DNA of 64,000 nt from Nonomuraea sp. NBC_00507. Lineage in GTDB: Bacteria > Actinomycetota > Actinomycetes > Streptosporangiales > Streptosporangiaceae. Positions 17,225-26,415 of the stretch are shown one piece after another; positions within the stretch are counted from its first letter, which is position 1, and each line of letters starts with the position of its first letter. The position numbers and the translations under genes are program-made. The stretch lies in the NCBI RefSeq assembly GCF_036013525.1, contig NZ_CP107853.1, positions 2,728,001 to 2,792,000 on the forward strand, read 5' to 3'. A model generated the notes under the pieces. That model ran no database searches, had not been told where the DNA came from, and saw only the letters and a list, made by a program, of their open reading frames with translations.

Positions 17225-18222
17225 CCCGCTCCGCGGCATCCCGCTCGTTGCTCACCGTGACCGACCTCGGCCGCGAGGGTTTCCTCGAGATGCTCGACCG
17301 CGCCGCGACGCTCAAGGAAGCCAAGAGGGCCGGACGCGAACGACCCGCATTGACCGGCCGCAACATCGCGCTGGTATTCCAGAAGGACTCCACCCGCACC
17401 CGATGCGCGTTCGAGGTGGCCGCGTACGACCAGGGCGCCCACGTCACCTACCTCGGACCGTCCGGGTCACACCTCGGCCGGGAGGAAAGCGTCGCGGACA
17501 CCGCGCGGGTGCTGGGTGCGCTGTTCGACGGGATCGAGTTCCGGGGGTTCGCCCAGGAGACCGTCGAGGAGCTGGACCGGCACGCCGGCGTGCCGGTCTG
17601 GAACGGGCTCACCGACGAGTGGCACCCGACCCAGATGCTCGCCGACGTCCTCACCATGCGCGAACACCAGCCCGGCGGGATCGAGACGATCAGCTACTGC
17701 TTCACCGGCGACGGGCGCGGCAACATCGCCCGGTCGCTGCTCGTCACCGGGGCCATGCTCGGCATGGACGTACGGATCGCCGCACCCGACGAGCTGCGCC
17801 CTCCGGAACCACTGGTGAAGGAGGCCGAGCGCATGGCGCTGGCCAGCGGCGCCCGGGTGACCGTCACCGACGACCTGGCGACGGCGCTCGACGGCGCCGC
17901 CTTCGTCTACACCGACGTGTGGGTCAGCATGGGCGAGGCCGAAGCCGAGTGGGACCGGCGCGTTCCGCTGCTCACGCCCTACCGGGTCACGGCGGAGGTG
18001 ATGGCCGCCACGGGCCGTCCCGACACGCGGTTCCTCCATTGCCTCCCGGCCGTGCACGACACCACCACCGAGCTCGGCCTGCGGATCCACCAGCGCTACG
18101 GACTCGTCGGGGCCGAGGTCACCGACGAGGTGTTCACCTCCGCCGCCTCCGTGGTCTTCCAGCAGGCGGAGAACCGGCTGCACACCATCAAGGCTCTGCT
18201 CGTCGCGGCGCTGGGAGAGTGA
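17221..18222 (+). CDS. arcB: Ornithine carbamoyltransferase, catabolic
   Basis: 333 residues. The carbamoyl-phosphate binding motif STRTRC (about residue 57), HPTQ (about 139) and the ornithine-side HCLPA (about 271) are all intact. In this context it works backwards, splitting citrulline with phosphate into ornithine and carbamoyl phosphate. Length equals that of catabolic and anabolic enzymes alike. The operon position between arcA and arcC decides for the catabolic role. It overlaps the arcA stop by 4 bp and is followed by arcC after one base. Confidence 0.95.
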   Translation: MTRSAASRSLLTVTDLGREGFLEMLDRAATLKEAKRAGRERPALTGRNIALVFQKDSTRTRCAFEVAAYDQGAHVTYLGPSGSHLGREESVADTARVLGALFDGIEFRGFAQETVEELDRHAGVPVWNGLTDEWHPTQMLADVLTMREHQPGGIETISYCFTGDGRGNIARSLLVTGAMLGMDVRIAAPDELRPPEPLVKEAERMALASGARVTVTDDLATALDGAAFVYTDVWVSMGEAEAEWDRRVPLLTPYRVTAEVMAATGRPDTRFLHCLPAVHDTTTELGLRIHQRYGLVGAEVTDEVFTSAASVVFQQAENRLHTIKALLVAALGE

Positions 18223-18223
18223 C

Positions 18224-19186
18224 ATGCTGCTTGTCGTCGCGTTGGGCGGGAACGCCCTGCTCGAGCGAGGCGAACGCCCCGATGCGGCGGTGCAACGGCA
18301 GCACGTGCGGTCCGCCGCCCGTGCGCTGGCGCCGCTCGCCGCCGAGCACACGCTCGTGCTCTGCCACGGCAACGGGCCGCAGATCGGGATGCTGGCCGTC
18401 GAGAGCGAGAACGACCCTGCCCTGGCCCACCCGTTCCCCCTCGACACGCTCGGTGCCCAGACGCAGGGCATGATCGGATACTGGCTGTCGCAGGAACTCG
18501 GCAACGCGGGCATGGCCCGGCCAGTTGTCACGATCGTCACGCAGACCGAGGTCGACGCGGATGATCCGGCGTTCCGCACCCCGACGAAGTTCGTCGGTCA
18601 AGGTTACCCAGAGCCGGTAGCCCGCAGATTCGCGCTGGAGCATGGGTGGACGGTTGCCCGGGATGGCCGGGCCTGGCGTCGGGTCGTCGCGTCCCCGTCA
18701 CCCCGCCGGATCGTCGAACTTCCCACCATCCGGCAACTGGTCGCCGGCGGCACGACCGTGATCTGCGGCGGTGGGGGCGGAGTGCCTGTCCTCGCCAGGG
18801 ACGGCGGGCGATTCGAGGGCGCGCAGGCCGTCGTCGACAAGGACCTCACGGCGGCGCTGCTGGCGATCGAACTGGGAGCCGACCGTCTCGTGGTGCTCAC
18901 CGACGTCGACGCCGTCCGGCGTGACTTCGGCACCCCTCAGGAGCAACCGCTCTCGACGGTGGACGTCGGCGAGCTACGCGCCATGCGCTTCCCAGCCGGA
19001 TCGATGGCACCGAAGATCGACGCCTGCATCCGGTTCGTCACCGCGACCGGACGGCCGGCGGCGATCGGAGCGCTGCGGGACGCGTCCGCGGTGCTGGCCG
19101 CCACGGCCGGAACCACCATCACGGCATCGACCGGCTCAGCGGGGACTCCGCACGCCGTCTCATCCGGTACGGCCCTGACGACCTGA
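18224..19186 (+). CDS. arcC: Carbamate kinase
   Basis: 320 residues, start one base after the arcB stop. It converts carbamoyl phosphate plus ADP to ATP, carbamate and then ammonia and CO2, the energy-yielding last step. Amino-acid kinase fold motifs are VVALGGNALLERGE at the N-terminus, CHGNGPQIG, CGGGGGVPV and VDKDLTAALLA. The C-terminal tail after IGAL is slightly degenerate and Ala/Thr-rich but length is normal (about 310). With arcD, arcA and arcB this completes the pathway. Confidence 0.94.
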   Translation: MLLVVALGGNALLERGERPDAAVQRQHVRSAARALAPLAAEHTLVLCHGNGPQIGMLAVESENDPALAHPFPLDTLGAQTQGMIGYWLSQELGNAGMARPVVTIVTQTEVDADDPAFRTPTKFVGQGYPEPVARRFALEHGWTVARDGRAWRRVVASPSPRRIVELPTIRQLVAGGTTVICGGGGGVPVLARDGGRFEGAQAVVDKDLTAALLAIELGADRLVVLTDVDAVRRDFGTPQEQPLSTVDVGELRAMRFPAGSMAPKIDACIRFVTATGRPAAIGALRDASAVLAATAGTTITASTGSAGTPHAVSSGTALTT

Positions 19187-19297
19187 CCGTCGACGAAGCC
19201 GCTCGCAGTGGTACGGCGGGCCGGCCCGTGGGTTCCAGACGGCACCTATCGCGCGAAAGGGTCAATGGCTCTAACCTCGTTTCAGGGTGGTGGGGCC

Positions 19298-22054
19298 ATG
19301 ACAAGTGGTGCGGGGACGCATAAGCTCCGCGATCGGCGTGTGGAGTGCGCGGTCCTGGACCGGCTGCTCGCTGACGTACGCTCCGGTCCAGGGCGAGCCT
19401 TGCTGATCCGTGGTGAGGCAGGCGTCGGGAAATCGGCTTTGCTCGATTACCTCGTGGGGCGTTCGACTGAATACAGGGTTGCGCGTGCGGCAGGTGTCGA
19501 ATCGGAAATGGAGGTGCCCTTCGCGGGTTTGCATCAATTGTGCGCGCCGATGCTGGATCTTCGCGATCGCATACCGGCTCCGCAGAGCGATGCGTTGGCC
19601 ATCGCGTTCGGCTACAGCGTCGGAAGCCCGCCGGACAGGTTTCTGCTCGGAGTGGCCGTCTTGAGTCTGCTGGCGGTGGTGTCGGAGGACAGGCCGCTCC
19701 TCTGCGTCATCGACGATGGACAGTGGCTGGACCAGGCTTCGGTGCAGACATTGACGTTCGTCTCGCGACGGCTGTTCGCCGAGCGAATCGGTGTGGTGTT
19801 CTCGGTCCGGGAGCCGGCGGCCGGGCCTGAGTGGCGAGGCTTGCCGGAGTTGACAGTCGGCGGCTTGCCCGAAGACGACGCCCGCGCACTGCTGGACTCG
19901 GCCGTTCCCGGGCGGCTCGACGAACGGGTACGGGATCGGATCGTGGCGGAGACGCGGGGCAATCCGCTGGCCCTGCTGGAGTTGCCGCGGGGATTGACGG
20001 CGGCGGAGTTGGCCGGTGGGTTCGGGCGGCCGGACGTTCAGCCGTTGGCGAGCCAGATCGAGCACAGCTTCGCCCGGCGGGTGCGGTCGCTGCCGGCGCC
20101 GACGCAGAAGATGCTGCTGACGGCGGCGGCCGAGCCGCTCGGTGACATGACGTTGTTGCTCCGCGCGACTCAGCTGCTGGACCTCCCGATGAGCGCGGGG
20201 GCGTCGGCGGAGGCAGCCGGGCTGATCGAGCTGGGTTCCCGGGTGCGGTTCCGGCATCCGCTGGTGCGGACGGCGATCTACCGGGCGGCGACGCCTGCCG
20301 ACCGCCGCACCGTGCATCGAGCTCTCGCCGAGGCGATTGACCCGGCTGTTGACCCCGACCGGCGCGCCTGGCACCGTGCACACGCGGCCGCCGATGCCGA
20401 CGAAGAGGTCGCCGCCGAACTGGTCAGCTCTGCCGACCGGGCCCAGCGTCGCGGTGGTGTCGCGGCCGTGGCCGAGTTCCTGCGGCGCGCGACCGAGCTG
20501 ACCCCCGACGCGGCGACGCGCGCGATCCGCGCCTTGTCCGCCGCCGAGGCCGCCCTGCGTTGCGGCGCCTTCGACGTCGCGCTGGCGCTGCTGCTCACGG
20601 CAGACGAGGGTCCGGCCGACGAGTTCCACCGGGCACTGGTGAATCTGATGCGGGCACAGATCGCCTTCGCCTCCGGTCACGACATGGCCGCGCCGCGTCT
20701 GCTCCTCGAAGCAGGCCGTCGGCTCGAGCCGCTGGACAGTGAGCTCGCCCGGGACACCTACCGCGACGCGATGGGGGCGGCCCTGCTCGCCGATGGTTCC
20801 GGTGTACTGGCGGTGGCGCGGGCGGTGCAAGCGGCGCCGAAACCGACGCGGCACCGGCCAGGCGATCTCCTGCTGGACAGCCTCGCCACGCTGTTCACCG
20901 ACGGATACCCGGCCGCCGTACCGCTGGCGAAGAAGGCTCTGCGGGCGTTCCGCACCGAGGACACGTCCGGCGCGAAGGACCAGCCCTGGTTGTGGCTGGC
21001 GGGGGTCACCGCCGCCGACATGTGGGACGACGAGAGCTGGGCGATCCTGACCGAGCGGCACGTACGCGTCGCCCGTGACGTCGGCGATCTCAGCGCTCTT
21101 CCCTTCACCCTCAACTCGCTCGTGGTCGTGCGCCTCTTCTCCGGTGATCGCGCGGCGGCCGTCTCGCTGGTCGCGGAGATCCAGGCGATCGGGGAGGCGA
21201 CCGGGGTCGCGCTGGCGCCGTACGGCGCATTGACGCTGGCAGCCTGGCATGGCGACGAGGCTGCCGCCGCCCCGCTCATCGAGGCGGGCCTGGCCGATGT
21301 GGTGGCCCGCGGCGAAGACAGCGGAGTCATGGTCACCCACTGGGCGCAGGCGCTGCTTCTGAACGGACTCGGCCGTTACCAGGACGCCGTCCCGGCGGCC
21401 CACGCCGCGACCGAGCATCCGGTGGAATCCGCCGTCGTCTACTGGGCACTGTCGGAGCTGATCGAATCAGCCGTTCGCAGCGGCGAGCCTGAGCTTGCGG
21501 CCTCCGCTTACGAGCGCCTCGCCGCGACGGCGCGAGCCAGCGGGACCGAGTGGGCGCTCGGTGTGCTGGCCCGAGCCGGGGCCCTGCTGGCGACCGACCG
21601 TACGGCGGAGGCCCTGTACCAGCAGGCGATCGACCACCTCGGCCGGACCCGGATCCGGATGGAGCTGGCCCGCGGCCACCTGCTGTACGGCGAGTGGCTG
21701 CGGCGGGAAAACCGGCGCGTGGAGGCCCGCCGCCCGCTCCGCACCGCCTACGACATGTTCACCGCGGCCGGCGCCAACGCGTTCGCGGACCGCGCCCGCT
21801 ACGAGCTCGCCGCCGTCGGCGAGTCGCTCGCCAAGCGCGCCGCCCGCGCGAGCGACACCCTGACCCCGCAGGAGGCACACATCGCCGGGCTCGCCGCCAG
21901 TGGGCTGACCAACGCCGCGATCGGCGCACAGCTGTTCCTCAGCCCGCACACCGTCGAGTGGCACCTGCGCAAGGTCTTCGTCAAGCTGGGCATCACGTCA
22001 CGCAGGCAGCTTCGCCCGTCGGACGTCGGTACCGGCCGGAAGAGCGCGGGCTAG
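19298..22054 (+). CDS. LAL-type LuxR family regulator (3), next to the arc operon
   Basis: About 918 residues. STAND ATPase with Walker A LIRGEAGVGKSALLDYL and Walker B PLLCVIDDGQWLDQ, TPR-like middle, and C-terminal LuxR HTH (LTPQEAHIAGLAASGLTNAA, then LSPHTVEWHLRKVFVKLGI). It is a close relative of LAL (1) and of the relics at 8 and 11 kb, sharing LYGEWLRRENRR. The ATG at 19298 is chosen for the GGTGGTGGGG upstream. In-frame starts at 19265 and 19208 are possible. It follows arcC by 111 bp on the same strand and is the obvious candidate regulator of the deiminase operon. This is inferred from position only. Confidence 0.9.
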   Translation: MTSGAGTHKLRDRRVECAVLDRLLADVRSGPGRALLIRGEAGVGKSALLDYLVGRSTEYRVARAAGVESEMEVPFAGLHQLCAPMLDLRDRIPAPQSDALAIAFGYSVGSPPDRFLLGVAVLSLLAVVSEDRPLLCVIDDGQWLDQASVQTLTFVSRRLFAERIGVVFSVREPAAGPEWRGLPELTVGGLPEDDARALLDSAVPGRLDERVRDRIVAETRGNPLALLELPRGLTAAELAGGFGRPDVQPLASQIEHSFARRVRSLPAPTQKMLLTAAAEPLGDMTLLLRATQLLDLPMSAGASAEAAGLIELGSRVRFRHPLVRTAIYRAATPADRRTVHRALAEAIDPAVDPDRRAWHRAHAAADADEEVAAELVSSADRAQRRGGVAAVAEFLRRATELTPDAATRAIRALSAAEAALRCGAFDVALALLLTADEGPADEFHRALVNLMRAQIAFASGHDMAAPRLLLEAGRRLEPLDSELARDTYRDAMGAALLADGSGVLAVARAVQAAPKPTRHRPGDLLLDSLATLFTDGYPAAVPLAKKALRAFRTEDTSGAKDQPWLWLAGVTAADMWDDESWAILTERHVRVARDVGDLSALPFTLNSLVVVRLFSGDRAAAVSLVAEIQAIGEATGVALAPYGALTLAAWHGDEAAAAPLIEAGLADVVARGEDSGVMVTHWAQALLLNGLGRYQDAVPAAHAATEHPVESAVVYWALSELIESAVRSGEPELAASAYERLAATARASGTEWALGVLARAGALLATDRTAEALYQQAIDHLGRTRIRMELARGHLLYGEWLRRENRRVEARRPLRTAYDMFTAAGANAFADRARYELAAVGESLAKRAARASDTLTPQEAHIAGLAASGLTNAAIGAQLFLSPHTVEWHLRKVFVKLGITSRRQLRPSDVGTGRKSAG

Positions 22055-22070
22055 GCACCGCGCTGCTAGT

Positions 22071-22590
22071 GAACGCTCGCCCTTGCGGCCCGCTCGATTC
22101 CTTTGGTGACGGTCCGCCAGGCGGGGGTTCCGGACGGCTCGTTGAGTGCGCCGATCGTGGCCGGTCGCTGGGAGGCCGCCACGATTGCCTTGTCTTGTGC
22201 GCTCAGGCCGGTCGCGAACGAGGCGAAGAAGGTCGGCTTCTTGAGGTAAAGGTCGGTGGCCGGGGTGAGGCGAGAGCGTGATGATCATCTCGCGTACGCG
22301 GCGTCGCCGGACAATGATCGCAGGGGATTGGCGACCGCGGCGACTGCGTACCCGTCGTAGTGAAGCCTCGCGACGACTTTGCTCCAGCTCGAGGCGTCTG
22401 CCCAGTCTCCGTGCACGAGCACGACCGTGGGGTTCGATGTCCCTGACCGGCTTTCCTGAGCGAGGGCGCTCTGCGCCGGGCTGAGGCTCATCAGGGCGAG
22501 GGCGACTGCGGCGAGGCGGATCGCCGCGGCGGCGGGTCGTCTCCCGGTGTGGAGGCTGCGTAAGGGCGGGGAGTCGTCATGATTCTTTCC
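22071..22590 (-). pseudogene. Decayed secreted alpha/beta hydrolase
   Basis: Read on the minus strand, an ATG with AGGAAAG at about 22580 opens a frame that soon stops. Another frame then gives a signal-peptide-like stretch (AAVALALMSLSPAQSALAQ) followed by NPTVVLVHGDWADASSW and RLHYDGYAVAAVANPLRSL, the N-terminus of an alpha/beta hydrolase. That frame stops after SGDAAYAR. Further down a third frame has TDLYLKKPTFFASFATGLSA and SQRPATIGALNEPSGTPAW, which is the middle of the same family. The nucleophile region between them and the C-terminal His region are missing, so two frameshifts and deletions have destroyed it. Confidence 0.75.
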
Positions 22591-22956
22591 TGTTCCGTGG
22601 GATGGGCCGGTTCCGACGGCCCGCAGGCCCGAAACGGTTCGGGTGGAGGACATGCCCCGTCCACGCGGTAGCCGAGGTCGGAGTCGGAGTCGAGCGCGTG
22701 ATGGCCGACTCATGTGTAAGACCGGACATCGACCCGCCATGTGACACCCACCGCGGACCGGTGCCGGACATGCGGCGGGGCCGAGCTCCCGGCAGCGCCG
22801 TTTCCGCACCATGTGGGCGCACCCCTAGGTGCCGGCGACTGCGGATCAGGGTATCGACCACGGTCTACCCGGGGCGCGATAGAGGGGACCGCAAAGCGAC
22901 CGTTGTCGCAGTGGCATCACAGGATGCCGTGTGCGAACGGAGCCGAGACCGTGACC

Positions 22957-23745
22957 ATGAACCTCTTGGAGTCGCACAGAGACGACGCCGCGCAGACCAG
23001 TCCGACAATCTCCGCACACGATGACCGATTGATCAGCGAGTTGGACGCGGCCGCTTCGGTGTTCGTCACCACACGGCCGCGGCTCTTCGCGATCGCGCTC
23101 CGCATCCTCGAAGACGTGGGCGAGGCCGAGGACGTGGTGCAGGAGGCATGGCTCCGGTGGGAACGCGCCGACCGCTCGGTCGTCATCAGTCCGCCCGCGT
23201 TTCTTGCGCTGACCACCTCCAGGCTCGCCATCAATGTCACCCAGTCCGCCCGGAGGCGTCGCGAGACGTCCGGGGGCCCATGGCTCCCCGAGACGGTGGA
23301 TCACAGCGTCAGCCCGGAGACAGCCGCAGAACGACATGAGGCGGTCGATGCGGCGGTCCGGCTGCTGGTGGAGAAGCTGACGCCCACCGAGTGGGCGGCA
23401 TATCTCCTGCGCAAAGCATTCGACTACCCCTACCGGCGCATCTCCGAGGTTCTTCACCTGAGGGAAGACCAGACGCGGCAACTCGTGCGGCGCGCCCACG
23501 AACGCATCGCCACCGGGCAACGCCAGCCGGTGAACGCCGCCGCGCATCGGCGCCTTCTGCGGACGTTCCTCGCTGCGGCGCAGGCCGGGGACGTCGCCGA
23601 ATTGGAAGAGCTTCTCGCTGCTGACGTTGCCCGCTACAGGTCCGACGACTGCGACTCGAGGGTGAGATCTGCCGCGAGCTGCCAGCGTCGGACCGCTGAC
23701 CGGTCACATCGCCGGCGGATTCCCCACGGAGCCCATGAGAGCTGA
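22957..23745 (+). CDS. ECF41-type sigma factor with shortened C-terminal domain
   Basis: About 262 residues from ATG at 22957. Region 2 (FVTTRPRLFAIALRILEDVG, EDVVQEAWLRW) and region 4 (LTPTEWAAYLLRKAFDYPYR, ISEVLHLREDQTRQLVRRAH) are intact and of SigJ/ECF41 type. ECF41 sigmas carry a SnoaL-like C-terminal domain that controls activity. Here it begins normally (RLLRTFLAAAQAGDVAELEE) and then turns into low-complexity Arg/Ser sequence after about residue 225. This suggests a frameshift that removed most of the domain. No ECF41-type partner gene is adjacent. Deregulated or dead are both possible. Confidence 0.75.
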   Translation: MNLLESHRDDAAQTSPTISAHDDRLISELDAAASVFVTTRPRLFAIALRILEDVGEAEDVVQEAWLRWERADRSVVISPPAFLALTTSRLAINVTQSARRRRETSGGPWLPETVDHSVSPETAAERHEAVDAAVRLLVEKLTPTEWAAYLLRKAFDYPYRRISEVLHLREDQTRQLVRRAHERIATGQRQPVNAAAHRRLLRTFLAAAQAGDVAELEELLAADVARYRSDDCDSRVRSAASCQRRTADRSHRRRIPHGAHES

Positions 23746-23771
23746 GCGAGCTGGGGCCCCGACGCCGCCCG

Positions 23772-24197
23772 TCAGTGCTGGGCTTCGGCTCGCTCTCGGA
23801 TCCCCCGTCCATTCACGGTGTGCATTCGAGTGATCAACCGGGTCTGCCCGCCGTTCAGCGGCATCAGGCGCCAGGCCCAGGTGCGGTTCGGTGAGCGCCA
23901 CAGGAGCCATGACGGCTGAGTGAAGCCGTCGACGACGAACGCTGTGCGCTCGGAGGAATTCGGGCCCCACGGCAGCCACTGACCGATGCGGAGATCCTGA
24001 AGCTCCGGGACGATCTCCCGGATGCTGGGGCGAGCGAAGTCGTCCAGAAGGTCGTCGGCGTCCCAGCCGGCACGGCCGTACCCGACCTGGACCAGCCATG
24101 GCCACACGTGCTCCGACGACGCGTCGATGGTGATCGCGCGGGTGCAGCGGTACTGGGCTCGGGGCAGCAGGCCGTCGCCGGGCCTCGGCGCGGTCAC
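23772..24197 (-). CDS. SRPBCC-family protein, C-terminally short
   Basis: 141 residues from GTG at 24197. The sequence (AITIDASSEHVWPWLVQVGY, DLLDDFARPSIREIVPELQD, GQWLPWGPN, SWLLWRSPNRTWAWRLMPLN) is typical of actinobacterial SRPBCC proteins, a helix-grip fold with a hydrophobic pocket. Family members usually continue for about 40-50 residues with a hydrophobic helix and an MMRKML-like end. Here the frame stops right after the last strand (TRLITRMHTVNGRGIRERAE). The protein is probably truncated. It converges with the ECF41 gene, 26 bp between stops. Confidence 0.65.
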   Translation of the reverse strand: MTAPRPGDGLLPRAQYRCTRAITIDASSEHVWPWLVQVGYGRAGWDADDLLDDFARPSIREIVPELQDLRIGQWLPWGPNSSERTAFVVDGFTQPSWLLWRSPNRTWAWRLMPLNGGQTRLITRMHTVNGRGIRERAEAQH

Positions 24198-24531
24198 TTC
24201 CGCAGGGGTGGCCCCCAGGTCAGGTGTCGACGTCGCAGGAACGGAGCGACGAGGAAGCGGGGCAGGTCATCGAGGACATCCCGGACTTGACCGGCCAGAT
24301 CGGCCAGGGTCGCGCGAGGGCTCTCGGCAGAACCGAAACAGTTCGTCAACGCGAGACTGATCCGCCATAGATTTTGGGCTGGCAGCGCCTGAAAGATGAC
24401 CCCACGGAGGTGAGAGGTCGGTCATCGGCCTTTTCCAGCGCCGTCTGGGGCTGCGCGAGCACAGGCACGTACAGCAATGTGATCAGGATAACGTGTTGAA
24501 AACTGATCCCGGCACCAGGAGTTCGCGGCCC
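24198..24531. other. Gene-free stretch
   Basis: I see no gene, repeat or hairpin that stands out. Base composition becomes more A/T-rich towards 24480-24530 than in the flanking genes, which hints at foreign or decaying DNA. Confidence 0.4.
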
Positions 24532-24717
24532 TCATCGCGGATGGTGTTGGTCGCCAAAATTCGCACGACAAGCGTGGAGTTCCGCCTGGACGAGTTCAGC
24601 AGTGACCCAGGCATTGTAATTCGCCGGCAGCGGTTCCAGGTATTGATGGACATCGAGACGAATCAACAGATTGCCGCTTCCTGCCCCGCCGAATGTCACG
24701 GCCGTTTTAGCGGACAC
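24532..24717 (-). other. Possible small gene or fragment
   Basis: 61-residue open frame. The stretch LLIRLDVHQYLEPLPANYNA and WVTAELVQAELHA faintly recalls the N-terminal half of WapI-type or immunity-like small proteins (a strand with YQFP, then an ANWL motif). The resemblance is weak and the rest of such a domain is missing. It may be a relic or chance. Confidence 0.2.
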
Positions 24718-24727
24718 CTTCGGGCCG

Positions 24728-24997
24728 ATGGGTGATCCGATAGAGCACGGCTATCGAAAGATCGGGGACCACTCATACGAAATCAAGGAAGGGCTCGGTG
24801 TCTTTCGTCTTAACTTTCCGGGCGATCTCGACCGGCGCACTTTCGAGGCCATCGACTCCGTTGACGAGCAGGTAAAGAGCCGCATCAGCGCCATCCTCAT
24901 CGGTGGCAGCCCGGTGATCACGCCGGACATCCTGGAAATGATGGTTTCGGTCCCCACCGATGCGCGTACCAAATTCCTCCGTCCTGGAGGCAGCTGA
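24728..24997 (+). CDS. Hypothetical protein
   Basis: 89 residues from ATG at 24728 (the frame is open from 24671). Mixed alpha/beta composition (HSYEIKEGLGVFRLNFPGDL, EAIDSVDEQVKSRISAILIG, SPVITPDILEMMVSVPTD). Codon usage is less G/C-biased than in neighbouring genes. I do not recognise a family, and no promoter or strong RBS is visible. It may be the surviving part of a longer imported gene. It faces the ArsR-type gene at 25152 convergently. Confidence 0.35.
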   Translation: MGDPIEHGYRKIGDHSYEIKEGLGVFRLNFPGDLDRRTFEAIDSVDEQVKSRISAILIGGSPVITPDILEMMVSVPTDARTKFLRPGGS

Positions 24998-25151
24998 AGA
25001 ACGCAGGCCCCAAATCAAAACAACGAGCTCATCGATGGAGGGAGCACCGGCACGTGTCTCTGCATCAGCTCGATTTGGCAAGCGGGGCACCATCCCTCCC
25101 GGCCTACGCCTGCCAGCACGCTCAGCCCTGTCGTCATGAGGAGCCCGATCA

Positions 25152-26141
25152 CTAACCATTGGTGTCCAACAGCGCACGACCGAGTTCGGTCAGGTGATGC
25201 AGTGTCCGGTTGTGGTCGCGATGGCTGGAGATCAAACCGGATTGTCGCAGGACGGTGGTGTGCTCGCTGGCCGTGGCCATGGAGATCCCCAGGTGGCGGG
25301 CCAGCGTAGTCGTGCTCGCCCCCTCGCGCGTGCCGATGACATCCAGCACCGCAGCCCGTGTCGATCCGATCAGCGCTCCGAGCGCGGTTGGCATCGTCGA
25401 GGCGCGCGACGGCAAGGCGTCCGGCCCGCGCACGACAGGGTAAATCAACACCGGCGGCAGGTCCGGATCGAACATCGTCAGTGGTCCGCTGACGCAGAAG
25501 TACGACGGGATGAGCAGTAATCCTCGGCCGTGAAGGTGAAGCTCCTGGTGACGGTGTCCGGGGATGCGAAGTTCGCCGGCTGACCAGGTCATCATCGGGC
25601 GCAGGCTGGCCAGCAGTCCTTCCACACCGCCATTGGCCAGGGCGAAGGTACGGATCCGGCGGTCTTTCCCCAGGGCGGCGTCGATGCTGCGTCGGTAGGG
25701 CATGACAGTCAGGTCGTAGCAGGCACGCATGGCCTCGGTCAGGTCGGTGAGTACGGCGGGTTCGCCGTCGGCCAGGCGTCGCGCGCTTTCGGGCAGCCGG
25801 TGCGTCGCAGCCAGGCGGCGGACGTCCCGCTTGAGCATCGGGATGGGGGTTGTGCGAAGCGCCTCAAGACCGTGATCCAGGCCATGTATCGCCTCGATGG
25901 GGTTGAGAAAGTCCGGGAAGTAGCCCACGTTCGGGGTCAAGGCCAGCAGCAGGCCCAGCACCTCTCCGAGCCTTGCGTGCCGTACCGCCTTGCATGACTC
26001 GTGGCGCCATGTGGTGAACAGCAGATCGCCTCGCTGTGGCCTGAGCATCTGCAGGCTCAGGACCAGCTCCCACAGCGGGTCCGGCCCGGGGGCGATCCTG
26101 GTGCGTGCGATGTCGTCGCTCGTGAAGTAGATCCTGAGCAT
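25152..26141 (-). CDS. ArsR-type winged-helix regulator with N-terminal DUF5937-like domain
   Basis: 329 residues. The first about 230 residues (MLRIYFTSDDIARTRIAPGP, WELVLSLQMLR, RLFALANGG-like centre) match the DUF5937 architecture common in actinomycetes. The last about 75 form an ArsR winged helix (LIGSTRAAVLDVIGTREGAS, TTTLARHLGISMATASEHTT, VLRQSGLISSHRDHNRTLHH). Such proteins are thought to sense an unknown small ligand and repress nearby genes. The ATG at 26141 has a reasonable context. The nearest divergent gene is the secreted protein at 26416, a possible target. The ligand is unknown. Confidence 0.8.
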   Translation of the reverse strand: MLRIYFTSDDIARTRIAPGPDPLWELVLSLQMLRPQRGDLLFTTWRHESCKAVRHARLGEVLGLLLALTPNVGYFPDFLNPIEAIHGLDHGLEALRTTPIPMLKRDVRRLAATHRLPESARRLADGEPAVLTDLTEAMRACYDLTVMPYRRSIDAALGKDRRIRTFALANGGVEGLLASLRPMMTWSAGELRIPGHRHQELHLHGRGLLLIPSYFCVSGPLTMFDPDLPPVLIYPVVRGPDALPSRASTMPTALGALIGSTRAAVLDVIGTREGASTTTLARHLGISMATASEHTTVLRQSGLISSHRDHNRTLHHLTELGRALLDTNG

Positions 26142-26415
26142 GACCGGGCCCTCCGCAGTAGGGGGTGCCGAACTCTCTTACTGTTTCGTGTGAAAGTTGC
26201 TGTTCATTAGCATTTCTTGATGAAGTTCGCCGTTCAGGCCGCCAGCATCTCTTTTGTGTCCCAGGCCAGCTTTGCAGCGCTGTCGCGCTGGAGCGTTCCT
26301 GGCCCTGACCTGCCCTGAGCTGGGTGTTTCGGCCACAACCGAATGACATCGACAAGGGCGTGGCCCCCCGCGGACGATCCCAGAAAGCAACCGGGGGTTC
26401 ACGATCGATGAGGGG

